A stretch of 64,000 nt of DNA from an uncultured Myxococcales bacterium (GTDB lineage: Bacteria > Myxococcota_A > Bradymonadia > UBA7976 > VGTA01): assembly GCA_937146725.1 (NCBI GenBank), contig CAKZRU010000142.1, forward strand, positions 1-64,000, written 5' to 3'. A program made the position numbers and the translations under genes. The notes below the pieces were generated by a model. The model was given only the letters and a program-made list of their open reading frames with translations, was not told where the DNA came from and did not search any database. Shown in pieces: positions 34,200 to 43,614 of this stretch (within the stretch, counting starts at the first letter, position 1; each line of letters begins with the position of its first letter).

Positions 34200-36374
34200 C
34201 TACTGCTTTAACCAAGCATCAATGTCAATTAGCAAGCCACAGTATGCGAGCCAGCGATTCATTTCTATCGTTTGTGGACTTGCTAAAGGTTTGGCACATT
34301 CAGTACTGAGCTTCACTTGCTCAAATTGCCATCCTAAAGATAATTCGGGCCACCATTCATGCGTATCTATTGCATAACTCAAACGGGCTTCAAGACTAAA
34401 CTCATGCTTTTGAGATCTTTTGGTAAGAGCACCAGATCCACTGATTAATAATCTAGTCTTGAGAGAGCTAGTATTCAACGGTAGCTTGCTTGTTCCTTGA
34501 TTTGCTTGAGTAAGTTGATCTTGGTTTGGCTCTTTTACAAGCAAAGCCTCAACTTGATAAATAAAGTCTTGCGGAATCTTTTTTTGCTCAGGCTTTACAC
34601 TAGACTTTTCACTACGTTTTTCACTTTCTCGTTGTTGGGCGAGTTGAGTAAAACGTTGCTTTAAAAAGTTCTGCTTTGGCAGCTTAATTAAAGCACTGCC
34701 TAAAGGGCCCCAAGCTAAAGACAGAACTTGATGAACAGCATTGATCTGATGATGAGACTTATGCCAGCTCGGCTGTCCTTTTTGGTAACCATAAGCTAAA
34801 CTCACATCCTGCCAGTACAGCGCTTGATTAAGGCTCAACATAGGATTTTGATAGGTATTTGGCCAAAATGAACTGTCTAGCCATTGTTGATCCCATTGAT
34901 CTCCCAAAAAATACTGCCAACGTGCTTTTAGTCCGATATTTATACTTGTTTTAGGAACGATGATTTCTTGATAGGAATGACTTAATTGGCCTAATAAATT
35001 ATAAGCGAAATGGCTTTTGAGCAACCATTCACCATGACTCCATTCTAAATCAAATAGACCAAGTATATTTGTGGCTATATTTGTGGTATCAAGGGGGCTT
35101 GAGGCATGACCTAAATCTGAGACTCGCTCCAAACTCAAAGCCTTTTGGTCTAGATAAATAGCACTCAACTTGAGTTTTAGGCTTTTAAACTCGTTATCCA
35201 AATCATGAAAAATCTGTCGATAGTTCAATCCTAACTCACCCCAAAGATTTCTATAAGTAGGAGCTGTAAGAAAAGTATCGATCGGCTTGGTTAAGTTTTG
35301 TGCTAGATTTTGTGCCAGCGTAAAACTCAGTCCAAAATAATGACTTCTTTGCATGCCCTTGCCTCTTACAAATGTACTCAAAGGTTGAAAAAGTTCAAGG
35401 CCATCAAGACGACGTATTCTAGCACCGCTTTGTCTGATGAAACGGCCTACTTTTGCTTGTCCTGTTTCTAGTTTTTTAGTCTTTTGCTCTGCTTTCGAAT
35501 GAGTCCTTTGACGGTTTTTTTGTTTTGAGTACCCACCCACCAATGATGGCCAACCAAAGCTCACATAGAGTTCTTGTACCCATAATTCAAAACGTTGGGT
35601 AGTTGGGTCTTGCATATGTGTCTTTTGGCTAGGCTCAAAAAGGTCTCTTAGGCCTTGAATATCAACATACAGATCGAGTTGATCATGAGGCAAGTGATGA
35701 TAACGTATACTTTGCCGATTGATCAGTTTTTGCTGATTCAACTGCGGATGATAAACCGATTGAGGTTTAGCCGTGATAACTGTCTCATTTGTTAGCTTTA
35801 AATGGTCTAAATCTTGTTTTGATTGCTTTGAGCTTGAACCCTTTAGACTCTCCAAGTTTTTGCTTTTATTGTTAATTCTAATGTTTGGTTTAAAGCTGGT
35901 CTCTAACTGATTGATCTCTACTTTGAGATCTTCTTGATTTGGTACCCAGATCACTTGTGACCAAATTGGAAACCTAAACATTCTATTCGGCTTCCAATTT
36001 AACTCACTCGGACTTGTTCTATATAATTCAAATAAGTGCAGACCAAAGGGTAAACAAAAGGGTTTAAGCGGAATAAAACCATATCTTACTCCATCCACCC
36101 ACAGCACAGTTCCATAATCTTTATTGTCAATTTCTATTAATGATTCTTCAGCATAACAGACTGCTTGTGATTGTTGCTTTGACTTTTCTGTAGTGCGTAC
36201 GCTCTCAACACTTGACTGAGCTTGAACAAAACTCGATAAACCTAATAAGAGTAAAATAGGTAATACCAAAAAGAACACAAAGCTAGTACAAGAACTTAAG
36301 CGTACATAATTATTGATATAATTTTTACAAGCCTGGTGATTATCTTCTTGATTAAAGCACATTAAAGACCACAT
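34200..36374 (-). CDS. Secreted protein with PEGA-like N-terminus and putative outer-membrane barrel
   Basis: The 724-residue protein has a long N-terminal region with a hydrophobic signal segment (about 31-52, ending VQAQ). DNKDYGTVLWVDGVRYG and LKPFCLPFGLHLFELYR (about 82-113) look like a PEGA domain. After a Lys/Ser/Gln-rich linker come many aromatic, alternating strands (about 240-724), consistent with a beta-barrel. I do not recognise the family. It is monocistronic and divergent from alanine dehydrogenase. Confidence 0.65.
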   Translation of the reverse strand: MWSLMCFNQEDNHQACKNYINNYVRLSSCTSFVFFLVLPILLLLGLSSFVQAQSSVESVRTTEKSKQQSQAVCYAEESLIEIDNKDYGTVLWVDGVRYGFIPLKPFCLPFGLHLFELYRTSPSELNWKPNRMFRFPIWSQVIWVPNQEDLKVEINQLETSFKPNIRINNKSKNLESLKGSSSKQSKQDLDHLKLTNETVITAKPQSVYHPQLNQQKLINRQSIRYHHLPHDQLDLYVDIQGLRDLFEPSQKTHMQDPTTQRFELWVQELYVSFGWPSLVGGYSKQKNRQRTHSKAEQKTKKLETGQAKVGRFIRQSGARIRRLDGLELFQPLSTFVRGKGMQRSHYFGLSFTLAQNLAQNLTKPIDTFLTAPTYRNLWGELGLNYRQIFHDLDNEFKSLKLKLSAIYLDQKALSLERVSDLGHASSPLDTTNIATNILGLFDLEWSHGEWLLKSHFAYNLLGQLSHSYQEIIVPKTSINIGLKARWQYFLGDQWDQQWLDSSFWPNTYQNPMLSLNQALYWQDVSLAYGYQKGQPSWHKSHHQINAVHQVLSLAWGPLGSALIKLPKQNFLKQRFTQLAQQRESEKRSEKSSVKPEQKKIPQDFIYQVEALLVKEPNQDQLTQANQGTSKLPLNTSSLKTRLLISGSGALTKRSQKHEFSLEARLSYAIDTHEWWPELSLGWQFEQVKLSTECAKPLASPQTIEMNRWLAYCGLLIDIDAWLKQ

Positions 36375-36543
36375 TTACGCTGCTTATGAAAGCTCAGATT
36401 ACTAAAATATTCTGCAAAATTTAAACTTCTCTCTTGACGATTGGCCTCTGCTTATATGGAGGATATAGGTCATGAGACTTCCTCATCTATAAATTTAAGT
36501 TTTTGTGGAAGAAGTGTTTTCTGATCATAAAGTTTTAGCCTCA

Positions 36544-36571
36544 TTGACGATAGTGAAAAGGCGCTGATAAG
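36544..36571 (+). promoter_or_regulatory. Putative promoter of alanine dehydrogenase
   Basis: TTGACG (36544-36549) and GATAAG (36566-36571) are separated by 16 bp, matching 5/6 and 4/6 of the sigma-70 consensus. A start about 7 bp further on would leave a leader of about 30 nt before the ATG at 36607. Confidence 0.4.
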
Positions 36572-36606
36572 TCATCTATGATGACCTTAATATTTGGAGA
36601 ATAAGA

Positions 36607-37710
36607 ATGAGAATTGGTTTACCCAAAGAGATCAAGAATCATGAGTACCGAGTAGGCATGATCCCAAATCATGTAAGAGCTTTGGTTCAACGTGGGCATC
36701 AAGTGCTTGTAGAACGTGGGGCAGGACTGGGCAGTGGCTTTATGGACTCATTATATGAGGAAGCCGGTGCACAAATGATCGATACAGCTGCTGAAGTTTG
36801 GACCAGCTCTGAAATGATCGTCAAGGTCAAGGAACCGGTTGCTTCTGAATATGATCTTATTCAAGAGGGGCAATTGATTTATACTTACTTGCATCTTGCC
36901 GCCGATCCAACCTTAACTGAGGTTCTGCTTAAAAAGAAGGTCAGTGGTGTTGCTTATGAGACGATTGAAACTGCTGATGGCCGACTACCTCTTTTAGTAC
37001 CCATGAGCCAAGTCGCCGGACGTATGGCCACTCAGGTCGGTGCTCAATATTTGCAAAAAGCAAACGGTGGTAAAGGTGTTTTACTGGGTGGTGTACCAGG
37101 AACGCGTCGTGGCCGAGTTGTCATTCTTGGCGGTGGCGTTGTGGGTACCCATGCAGCCCAAATTGCAGTCGGTATGGGGGCAGATGTTCGAATTCTTGAT
37201 ATCAATGCCAAACGCTTGGAAGAGCTTGACTTTATGTTTGGTGGCCGAGTTCAAACCCTTTATAGTGACCCTTACACGATTGCCGAGCAAGCCCAGCAAG
37301 CTGACTTATTAATCGGTGCGGTTCTTATTGCAGGTGCCAAGGCACCTACTTTGGTAAACCGACAGCTTATCAGTCAAATGGAAGCAGGCACAGTTGTTGT
37401 AGATGTAGCTGTTGATCAAGGAGGCTGTATTGAAACCTGCCATGCAACCACCCATGATGCACCTACCTTTGTCGTAGATGATGTGGTGCATTATTGTGTA
37501 GCAAATATGCCAGGTGCCGTTTCACGTACCAGTACCCTTGCGCTCAACAGTACCACTCGCCCTCACTTACTTGCTCTTGTTGACCATGGAGTTGAGGAAG
37601 CTTGCCGTCGAGATCCAGCACTTATGCTTGGCTTGAATACCTATCAAGGTCGCTGTACTCACCAAGCGGTCGCTACTTCATTGGGCTATGAATACGCACC
37701 TTTGGTTTAA
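36607..37710 (+). CDS. ald: Alanine dehydrogenase
   Basis: The 367-residue protein is full length. [20 protein letters not shown] is the classic N-terminus, [17 protein letters not shown] carries the catalytic His, and [20 protein letters not shown] is the NAD-binding loop. [20 protein letters not shown] closes the domain. It catalyses reversible NAD-dependent deamination of L-alanine to pyruvate and ammonia. GGAGA lies 7 bp before the ATG. Confidence 0.96.
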   Translation: MRIGLPKEIKNHEYRVGMIPNHVRALVQRGHQVLVERGAGLGSGFMDSLYEEAGAQMIDTAAEVWTSSEMIVKVKEPVASEYDLIQEGQLIYTYLHLAADPTLTEVLLKKKVSGVAYETIETADGRLPLLVPMSQVAGRMATQVGAQYLQKANGGKGVLLGGVPGTRRGRVVILGGGVVGTHAAQIAVGMGADVRILDINAKRLEELDFMFGGRVQTLYSDPYTIAEQAQQADLLIGAVLIAGAKAPTLVNRQLISQMEAGTVVVDVAVDQGGCIETCHATTHDAPTFVVDDVVHYCVANMPGAVSRTSTLALNSTTRPHLLALVDHGVEEACRRDPALMLGLNTYQGRCTHQAVATSLGYEYAPLV

Positions 37711-37751
37711 GCAACCGGCATAAGCGTCTGCTTGGTCTGCCTAAGGTTTGG

Positions 37752-38636
37752 GTGAGAGTGGTAAGCCGTGTGACTTTATCTATAAGCAACTTCTTAACTT
37801 ATCTTTTATCCTGCTTTATAACAGGACTTATGAGTTGGCCCTCATACGCTGAACCTACTGACTTGCTACATACGCTTAAAGCAAATGATCAAGCAAGCAG
37901 AGCTTCTCAGAATCTTTCTTCTCACGATCTTCCCAGAAGCTCAGCTTTCTTTGATCAATACTTCAAGTTAAAAGACGCTTGTTTAAAAGACTATGCGTCT
38001 TTAACTAACTCCGCTTATCAATCAAGAAGGCAAAGTCTTTTTGAACCAGAACCAATAGCAAGCCCCAAAGCGGTATCATCAAAAAAAGATCAACGTTTAC
38101 ACCTGACTCAAAACCCTTGGCAACTTGATATCATGTACCTGCAGGTCTCAGCATCAAAGATTGAACTTACCCGATTTTATCGCCCATCAGTTCCCGCTCA
38201 GCAAGTATATCAGCTTCCGGTATGGCAAACGGGTACCGACTTTGACTACCTGTTGTTTAAACTAAGTAAACTCACAAGAAAGTCCGTTCAGCAACAAGCT
38301 GTTCCTCAGTTATTTTTAGGATTTGAATACTATGTTCTTGATTTAAATCATCTATCAACAGAACAAGACTTTGAGTCAAACATTCCTCTTGCACATCATC
38401 AATATGAAAGCCGTTGTATTATCATTGAGGTTTTGTCTGAGTTCTTAGGCTCTCCCCTTGGAAAGAATATCAAGCTGAGCACCCATGGACGCAGTCCTAG
38501 CTTATTGCAACACGCTGATCACAGCTTAAAAGCTCAGAGCTTTTACCTGCATGCTGAAAATCTTAAGCAAAGACAAAGTTTTCTCACCTTGAAGCTCAGT
38601 ACTCCAAAACTTCAAAAAGATCATTCCTCAAGATAA
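37752..38636 (+). CDS. Predicted secreted protein of unknown function
   Basis: The 294-residue protein starts at GTG 37752, with AAGG upstream. A hydrophobic leader (FLTYLLSCFITGLMSWPSYA) ends at a plausible signal-peptidase site. The mature part is Ser, Gln and Leu rich with no recognised domain; FLGFEYYVLDLNH and RCIIIEVLSEFLG look like core strands. It is 41 bp after ald, possibly read through from it, and converges with a small secreted-protein gene. Confidence 0.6.
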   Translation: MRVVSRVTLSISNFLTYLLSCFITGLMSWPSYAEPTDLLHTLKANDQASRASQNLSSHDLPRSSAFFDQYFKLKDACLKDYASLTNSAYQSRRQSLFEPEPIASPKAVSSKKDQRLHLTQNPWQLDIMYLQVSASKIELTRFYRPSVPAQQVYQLPVWQTGTDFDYLLFKLSKLTRKSVQQQAVPQLFLGFEYYVLDLNHLSTEQDFESNIPLAHHQYESRCIIIEVLSEFLGSPLGKNIKLSTHGRSPSLLQHADHSLKAQSFYLHAENLKQRQSFLTLKLSTPKLQKDHSSR

Positions 38637-38661
38637 AACAGAATCTAAAAAAGAATCGCTG

Positions 38662-39192
38662 TTACTCAAGTTTACAGTTTGCTTTGAGCGCGTCTCTTCG
38701 AGCGGCCTTTACCAATTCTTTTGGCTTAAACATAGCCTTATCTAGGGCTTTACAGGCAGGAGCAAAGTGTCGGATTTCACAGCGTTGAGTCTGATATTGC
38801 TTTTGCAATACTAAGAGTTCCGCTTGGGCTCGTTTGGTTAAAGATTTAAAACGTTGACAGCGATTAGCAGGTGTTTTTTTGGCATCTTGTGGATTGCATT
38901 TTAGTAAATTAGCTCGCATGGCAAACATATCAACTGTCGCTTGAATCTCACGAGCGGCCGCTTCTAAGCCCTTACATTGAGCCTTGTTTTCGGGTGACTC
39001 AATACAGCCTGCTTTAAGATAGCTTTTTTGGGCAAGATCATATTGCCTCAGAGACTCTTGATATAATTTGACGATTTCAGAACATTGCTCTGCCCAAGCA
39101 GTTTTTACAGACAGCGTAAGATATATTACTGCAAGCACTAAAACGCTTAGAAAACCAAAGTTGAATGTTTTATTTTGGATTCGATCCATCAT
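38662..39192 (-). CDS. Small secreted Cys-containing helical protein
   Basis: The 176-residue protein has an uncleaved-looking or type I signal helix (FLSVLVLAVIYLTLSVKTAWA, about 15-35). The mature part is helical and basic with regularly spaced cysteines (EQCSEIV, KAGCIESP, AQCKGLE, LKCNPQD, NRCQRF, QRCEIRH, PACKALD, ANCKLE), enough for four disulfides in the periplasm. No family is recognised. It lies 11 bp downstream of gshB on the same strand, so it is probably co-transcribed. Confidence 0.65.
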   Translation of the reverse strand: MMDRIQNKTFNFGFLSVLVLAVIYLTLSVKTAWAEQCSEIVKLYQESLRQYDLAQKSYLKAGCIESPENKAQCKGLEAAAREIQATVDMFAMRANLLKCNPQDAKKTPANRCQRFKSLTKRAQAELLVLQKQYQTQRCEIRHFAPACKALDKAMFKPKELVKAARRDALKANCKLE

Positions 39193-39203
39193 TTACTCAT
39201 TCC

Positions 39204-40133
39204 TCACTGATCAAGCTCTCGCTCAATCTCTTTCATAAAGATTTCTCCGACACTAATACCGGTCAAAGCTTTATATTCTCTAATACCGGTGGGGCTAGTA
39301 ATGTTAATTTCAGTGATCATACCTCCGATTAAATCTAGACCGGCAAAAAAGATTCCATCGGCTTTAAGCTGACGGGCAACATACTCACATAATGATAACT
39401 CATCATCATTAAGAGGCAAATGAGTCACGGTGCCTCCAACGTGTATATTACCACGGTGATCATCCTCTTGAGGGGTTCTCAAAATTGCGCCTACGACCTT
39501 ACCATTGACCACTAAAACTCTATGATCTCCTTTGCGAGCAGAGGGTAAATACTTTTGTACCACTACTCGTTTTTGACCTTGTTCTGTAAGTAGCTCCAAA
39601 GTGACCCGAGCATTTCGATCATGTGCATTAAGCAAGCAAACGCCTAGTCCACCATAGCCATCTAAGGGTTTAACAATCAGAGACTCACCGGCCTGTTTTA
39701 ACCACTCCATTATAAGGTCTGGAGATGAGGCAATCCGAGTATGCGGGGTATGCTCAATAAACTGGAGTGCATATAGTTTTTCATTAAAATTACGCAAGAG
39801 TTGAGGTGGGTTAATCACCCAAGTATTGGCAAAATCCAACAGGTAAGTTGTATGTAAAAAACTTTGGTCAACCGGTGGGTCCTTGCGCATCCAGACACAA
39901 TCATAACTGGCTAAGGAATAATGTTTACGTTCTTCGGCAATCACTTCATTTTCTTGGGGGATTGAAACTTTGCTTGCCCACGCCCAAGTCTGATTGCCAT
40001 CAAGATATAGATCAGAGGGTGAACAAATATGAACCTCATGATTTCTTTCTATGGCCACATTCATAAAACCAACGGTGGTATCTTGTGGAAGACTTAGTTT
40101 TTCCAAGGGGTCCATGACCGATAATATTTTCAT
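39204..40133 (-). CDS. gshB: Glutathione synthetase
   Basis: ATG 40133 is preferred because GAGG lies 7 bp upstream; a GTG at 40139 would be too close to it. The 309-residue protein has the GshB N-terminal domain (MKILSVMDPLEKL, DTTVGFMNVAIERNHEV) and an ATP-grasp domain: LIVKPLDGYGGLGVCLL, RKGDHRVLVVNGKVVGAILR, HVGGT and the metal-binding ITEINITSPTGIRE. It joins glycine to gamma-glutamylcysteine. A glutathione peroxidase lies 6 kb away; GshA is not in the window. Confidence 0.92.
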   Translation of the reverse strand: MKILSVMDPLEKLSLPQDTTVGFMNVAIERNHEVHICSPSDLYLDGNQTWAWASKVSIPQENEVIAEERKHYSLASYDCVWMRKDPPVDQSFLHTTYLLDFANTWVINPPQLLRNFNEKLYALQFIEHTPHTRIASSPDLIMEWLKQAGESLIVKPLDGYGGLGVCLLNAHDRNARVTLELLTEQGQKRVVVQKYLPSARKGDHRVLVVNGKVVGAILRTPQEDDHRGNIHVGGTVTHLPLNDDELSLCEYVARQLKADGIFFAGLDLIGGMITEINITSPTGIREYKALTGISVGEIFMKEIERELDQ

Positions 40134-40646
40134 TCTCACACCTCATGATGATGACTTGTCACAGTTGCTACTCAATTTGATTTATCACTTTAACGATAAG
40201 CACAGATCCATGCTAGTCCTTAAGGAAATGAGATAAAGAGAATCTGAGCTTTAAGGTTTTATTGAGTGGGACAAAGTGATCATAAGAAAGAGTGGTAATG
40301 TTTATTTTTTGTCAAAATCCTAACCTTCAGTAAGCCTTTATTATCGAATGTTTAATCTATAATAAGATAATTATGAGAATAGATTTTAAAGTCATCAATA
40401 TTACAAACTACAGAAGCAAATACAAGATATGCATAATCATAAGTCTATCAGCACTAAATCAAACTAAGGTTGATATAAAAGCTGAAATTATATTCAGTAA
40501 GGTAAAAGATGAAACCCATGCGACTTATCATTGATCATCAACTTACAATTTTAATCTTGTCTTTGTTGCTCAATTTGAGTCATTGACTCAAACACTCATT
40601 TTTTTCTTACCAACCTGTTATTTATCAAAGCAAAGGGAGCATCTGT
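40134..40646. other. 513-bp gene-poor interval between gshB and the RND exporter
   Basis: This AT-rich divergent gap must contain the start signals of both neighbours. It holds a 19-bp perfect dyad at 40574-40592 and an isolated TATAAT at 40358-40363 without a good -35. A possible 53-codon frame at 40373-40534 has no ribosome site. I see no tRNA or other RNA gene. Confidence 0.6.
40574..40592. promoter_or_regulatory. 19-bp perfect palindrome upstream of the RND exporter
   Basis: TTTGAGTCA and TGACTCAAA are exact 9-bp inverted arms around one central T. The centre lies about 64 bp before the exporter ATG, a usual place for an operator. No regulator gene adjoins. Confidence 0.5.
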
Positions 40647-43352
40647 ATGAATGAATCTTCAAAGCCTAAAGAGTACACTCCTAGCTCTCATCATAATCAG
40701 TTTTTTTTCAAATGGGCTGCTTGGAGTGTGAGTCACCCCTTAATTGTTTTAGCCCTAAGCGGACTTGTTACACTTTTATCTATCTGCTTAGTTGCGCCGG
40801 CTAAAGTTTTGCCAAATCAACTCGCTGAGCTTCGGCAATCAATATTGGGTCGACCTGGTTTAATTGTTGACACCTCTGTGGATGCCTTTAGCGATCCCAG
40901 TAATAACTCGGTTGAGCTACTTGAACGCTACCGTGACTTATTTGGTCGAGATGACTATTTTATGGTTTTGATAGAAGGGGATGTTTTTAGCATGCCCTAT
41001 CTTGAAAAGCTCAATAAGCTTCACAAAGAACTCGAAAGTCTCAATGTGAATATCAGCAGTCTTGGTGAACGACGCGGAGATCGTTCACAAAAGCCTGCCG
41101 AATTAAAACATAAGCCTAGTTCTGTAAAGGTCAAAAACAAGGCTTCCTCTAGCCAAGGTCAATTTGGGATAGACGATGAGTTTGGAATCGGCTTTGATGA
41201 AGGCTTCGAAACAGAAGGTGACGGTTGGGGCGCTGATGATGAAACCACTGTCATTGAAGAAGTCACTTCTTTGATCAATGCTCGCCGTACTCGGGGCACA
41301 AAAGATGGAATTGTTATTGATAAGTGGCTTGACCCCTTGCCCAAGCCTTCGGAGCTTGAGCAGTACAAAAAATTGATTTTAAATGATGATACGCTGGTTG
41401 GCCAAATGATTGGCAAAAGAGGCAAGCATAGTCTTATTTTACTGCGAGCCAACTTTATGTCTGAAGATGATACCATCCTTGTGAATCAGAAAATTACTGA
41501 CATTGCCATGAACTATCATGATCCCACGGCCGGCTTTGATGTAAAGATCTCTGGTATGCCAGAGTTAAATGGTACATTGAAGAAATCCCTTTTAGGGACT
41601 CTACGAATTTTACTGATTCTTTCTATTATCCTCATGTTGGGTATGCTTTCATATCAGTTCAAACATGTGATTGGTATCATTCCACCAATTATTGTGGTTG
41701 GGATGGCGGCACTTAATACCTTTGCCTCAATGAGTATATTGGGTATGCCGGTCACCATGCTAAGTAACATTCTACCTGCCTTTATCATTTGTGTAGGCAT
41801 TGGAGATAGTGTCCACTTACTTTCAGTATATCGTGATCACTTTAAAGAACATCGCGATCCAAAATTGGCGGCTATAGAAACAGTTGCCATGACCGGTACT
41901 CCGGTTTTATTCACCAGCATAACAACAATGGTCGGTTTACTTTCATTTCGACTTGCATCTATTCCGGCCATTCAAGAGATGGGAACTGCGGGTGCGATTG
42001 GTGTGGGTGCTGCCTGTTTCCATTCGCTTTTCTTTTTACCGGTGATCTTGTCTTTTAACAAAAAAAGCTTGCTTGGTCTTACTGATGAAGAAGCTAAATC
42101 TGCCAGCACAGAAAAGAATCAAGACCAGCCGACACACGATTGGCTCGATCGCTTTATTGCATTCATTTCTGATAGTCGAGCAGGTGTTGATGAGCAGGGG
42201 GAAGCAAGAGCAGAATCCAAGTCCGAAAGAAAGCGTCGTATTTCTACTTTGTGGATTGGCGCAATCATCACTATGATTGCCATGTTTGGTGCAAGTAAAC
42301 TTCGTGTATGGCATAGCCCTCTTGCTTGGCTTCCGGAAGGTCAACCGGCCAAGGTTGCTTTTGATATTACCGACCGTGAAATCGGTGGGACTGCGAACCT
42401 ACAATTACTGATTCAAGGTGGCAAACGCGGTATGAAAGACCTTGAGCTAATTCAAGGGATCGAAAAACTTAAAGCTCATATTATGAGTTATGTGCATCCT
42501 GAAGAAGGCGATATTATCGGTAATTCAATCAATGTAAACGATATTATTAAAGAGACCAGGCGTGCTCTCAAGGGGGGAGATGAGTCTGAATACCGTTTGC
42601 CAGAAAGCAATGAAGAACTCTCTCAACTGTTATTTCTCTTCGAAAACTCCGGCCCAGATCAATTACGTAAACTCGCTACAAACGACCTAAGTATTTCACA
42701 AATGACTGTCCGACTAAAATGGCTTGAGGCAACAGCATATCGAGGCTTAACTGATCATGTTCAAAAAGGCATTGATCTCTATATCCCCAAACATGCCCAA
42801 GTCGATGCAACCGGAACTGTTTATACTTTAGTGAGTACGGTCGGCGCTCTGCTCTTAGATCTAGTGAAAAGCTTTGGTTCGGCACTTCTGATCATCACCT
42901 TGATCATGATTTTTATGCTTAAAGGGTTAAAGTTAGGCCTGCTCTCAATGGTGCCTAACTTGATTCCGATCATTTGGTTAATGGGTTTTATGGGCTTTGT
43001 TGGGATCACAATCGACATGAATAACATCTTGATTGCTTCCATTGCCATCGGGCTTGCCGTAGATGACACAATTCACTTATTGCACCACTTTCGAGTACAT
43101 TATGAAGAAGATGGAGACTCATTTAGAGCGATCAGTGCCTCACTCAATCATGCCGGCCGTGCTATGGTGACAACAAGTAGTATTCTTACCCTTGGTTTCT
43201 TTGCCTATATTTTTTCTGATATGAAAAATATCCAAATCTTTGGTTTACTCATCGGTTTAAGTGCCGCTATGGCGATGCTGATAGACTTGATTTTTGGTCC
43301 CGCGCTGCTCAAAACCTGTTATCCAAGATTAAAAAGCACAGAGAATAACTAA
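40647..43352 (+). CDS. RND-superfamily MMPL-type exporter
   Basis: The 901-residue inner-membrane protein has one helix near 31-50 and a large periplasmic loop (about 60-310) with an acidic Gly-rich insert near 170-195. Five clustered helices follow (about 315-475), then a cytoplasmic linker (475-535). The pattern repeats: one helix near 545, a loop and five helices (about 735-890). GIGDSVHLLSVYRDHF and the second-half GLAVDDTIHLLHHFRVHYEE are the TM4 signatures of the MMPL/sterol-sensing-like exporters. Lipid or hydrophobic-molecule export is inferred. AAAGGGAG is a strong ribosome site. No membrane-fusion partner is nearby, which is usual for this branch. Confidence 0.87.
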   Translation: MNESSKPKEYTPSSHHNQFFFKWAAWSVSHPLIVLALSGLVTLLSICLVAPAKVLPNQLAELRQSILGRPGLIVDTSVDAFSDPSNNSVELLERYRDLFGRDDYFMVLIEGDVFSMPYLEKLNKLHKELESLNVNISSLGERRGDRSQKPAELKHKPSSVKVKNKASSSQGQFGIDDEFGIGFDEGFETEGDGWGADDETTVIEEVTSLINARRTRGTKDGIVIDKWLDPLPKPSELEQYKKLILNDDTLVGQMIGKRGKHSLILLRANFMSEDDTILVNQKITDIAMNYHDPTAGFDVKISGMPELNGTLKKSLLGTLRILLILSIILMLGMLSYQFKHVIGIIPPIIVVGMAALNTFASMSILGMPVTMLSNILPAFIICVGIGDSVHLLSVYRDHFKEHRDPKLAAIETVAMTGTPVLFTSITTMVGLLSFRLASIPAIQEMGTAGAIGVGAACFHSLFFLPVILSFNKKSLLGLTDEEAKSASTEKNQDQPTHDWLDRFIAFISDSRAGVDEQGEARAESKSERKRRISTLWIGAIITMIAMFGASKLRVWHSPLAWLPEGQPAKVAFDITDREIGGTANLQLLIQGGKRGMKDLELIQGIEKLKAHIMSYVHPEEGDIIGNSINVNDIIKETRRALKGGDESEYRLPESNEELSQLLFLFENSGPDQLRKLATNDLSISQMTVRLKWLEATAYRGLTDHVQKGIDLYIPKHAQVDATGTVYTLVSTVGALLLDLVKSFGSALLIITLIMIFMLKGLKLGLLSMVPNLIPIIWLMGFMGFVGITIDMNNILIASIAIGLAVDDTIHLLHHFRVHYEEDGDSFRAISASLNHAGRAMVTTSSILTLGFFAYIFSDMKNIQIFGLLIGLSAAMAMLIDLIFGPALLKTCYPRLKSTENN

Positions 43353-43575
43353 TAAAGTTAACGAAGGTCTTATATTTATTAAGAAATTGCTAAAGTTATA
43401 TTTGACCTAAAAGTCCTCATTAATTAGGCGTTTTTTCAAGATATTGCCACTGTAATCATGGCTCATTTCAAAAACAAAGCCTACTCATAAACATGATTTG
43501 CGCTTGACCTATGTGGCCCTTGGCATGATGATGAGCCAAAAAGATATAATCATCTTTTCGATCATTAACATATTA

Positions 43576-43614
43576 GGCTTAGCCACAAGCTTTAGTCACA
43601 AGGTTTAGTTACAA
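43576..43614 (+). repeat. Degenerate 13-bp tandem repeat x3 at the ribosome site of the second kinase
   Basis: ggcttagccacaa, gctttagtcacaa and ggtttagttacaa follow each other at 43576-43588, 43589-43601 and 43602-43614. The last base is the A of the ATG start codon. The third unit supplies the leader up to the start. Confidence 0.6.

Noticed and set aside
36433..36520. A TTGACG box and a six-codon frame with GGAGG in front, upstream of ald, as a possible leader peptide
   Set aside because: There is no -10 at a suitable distance, the peptide has no alanine codons and no attenuator hairpin follows. The promoter at 36544 fits better.
40373..40534. A 53-codon frame in the gshB-exporter gap
   Set aside because: It has no ribosome site and a composition like the AT-rich spacer. 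It is kept only as a note in the gap entry.
43504..43550. TTGACC and TATAAT upstream of the second kinase as a promoter pair
   Set aside because: The spacing is 35 bp, so they cannot form one sigma-70 promoter.
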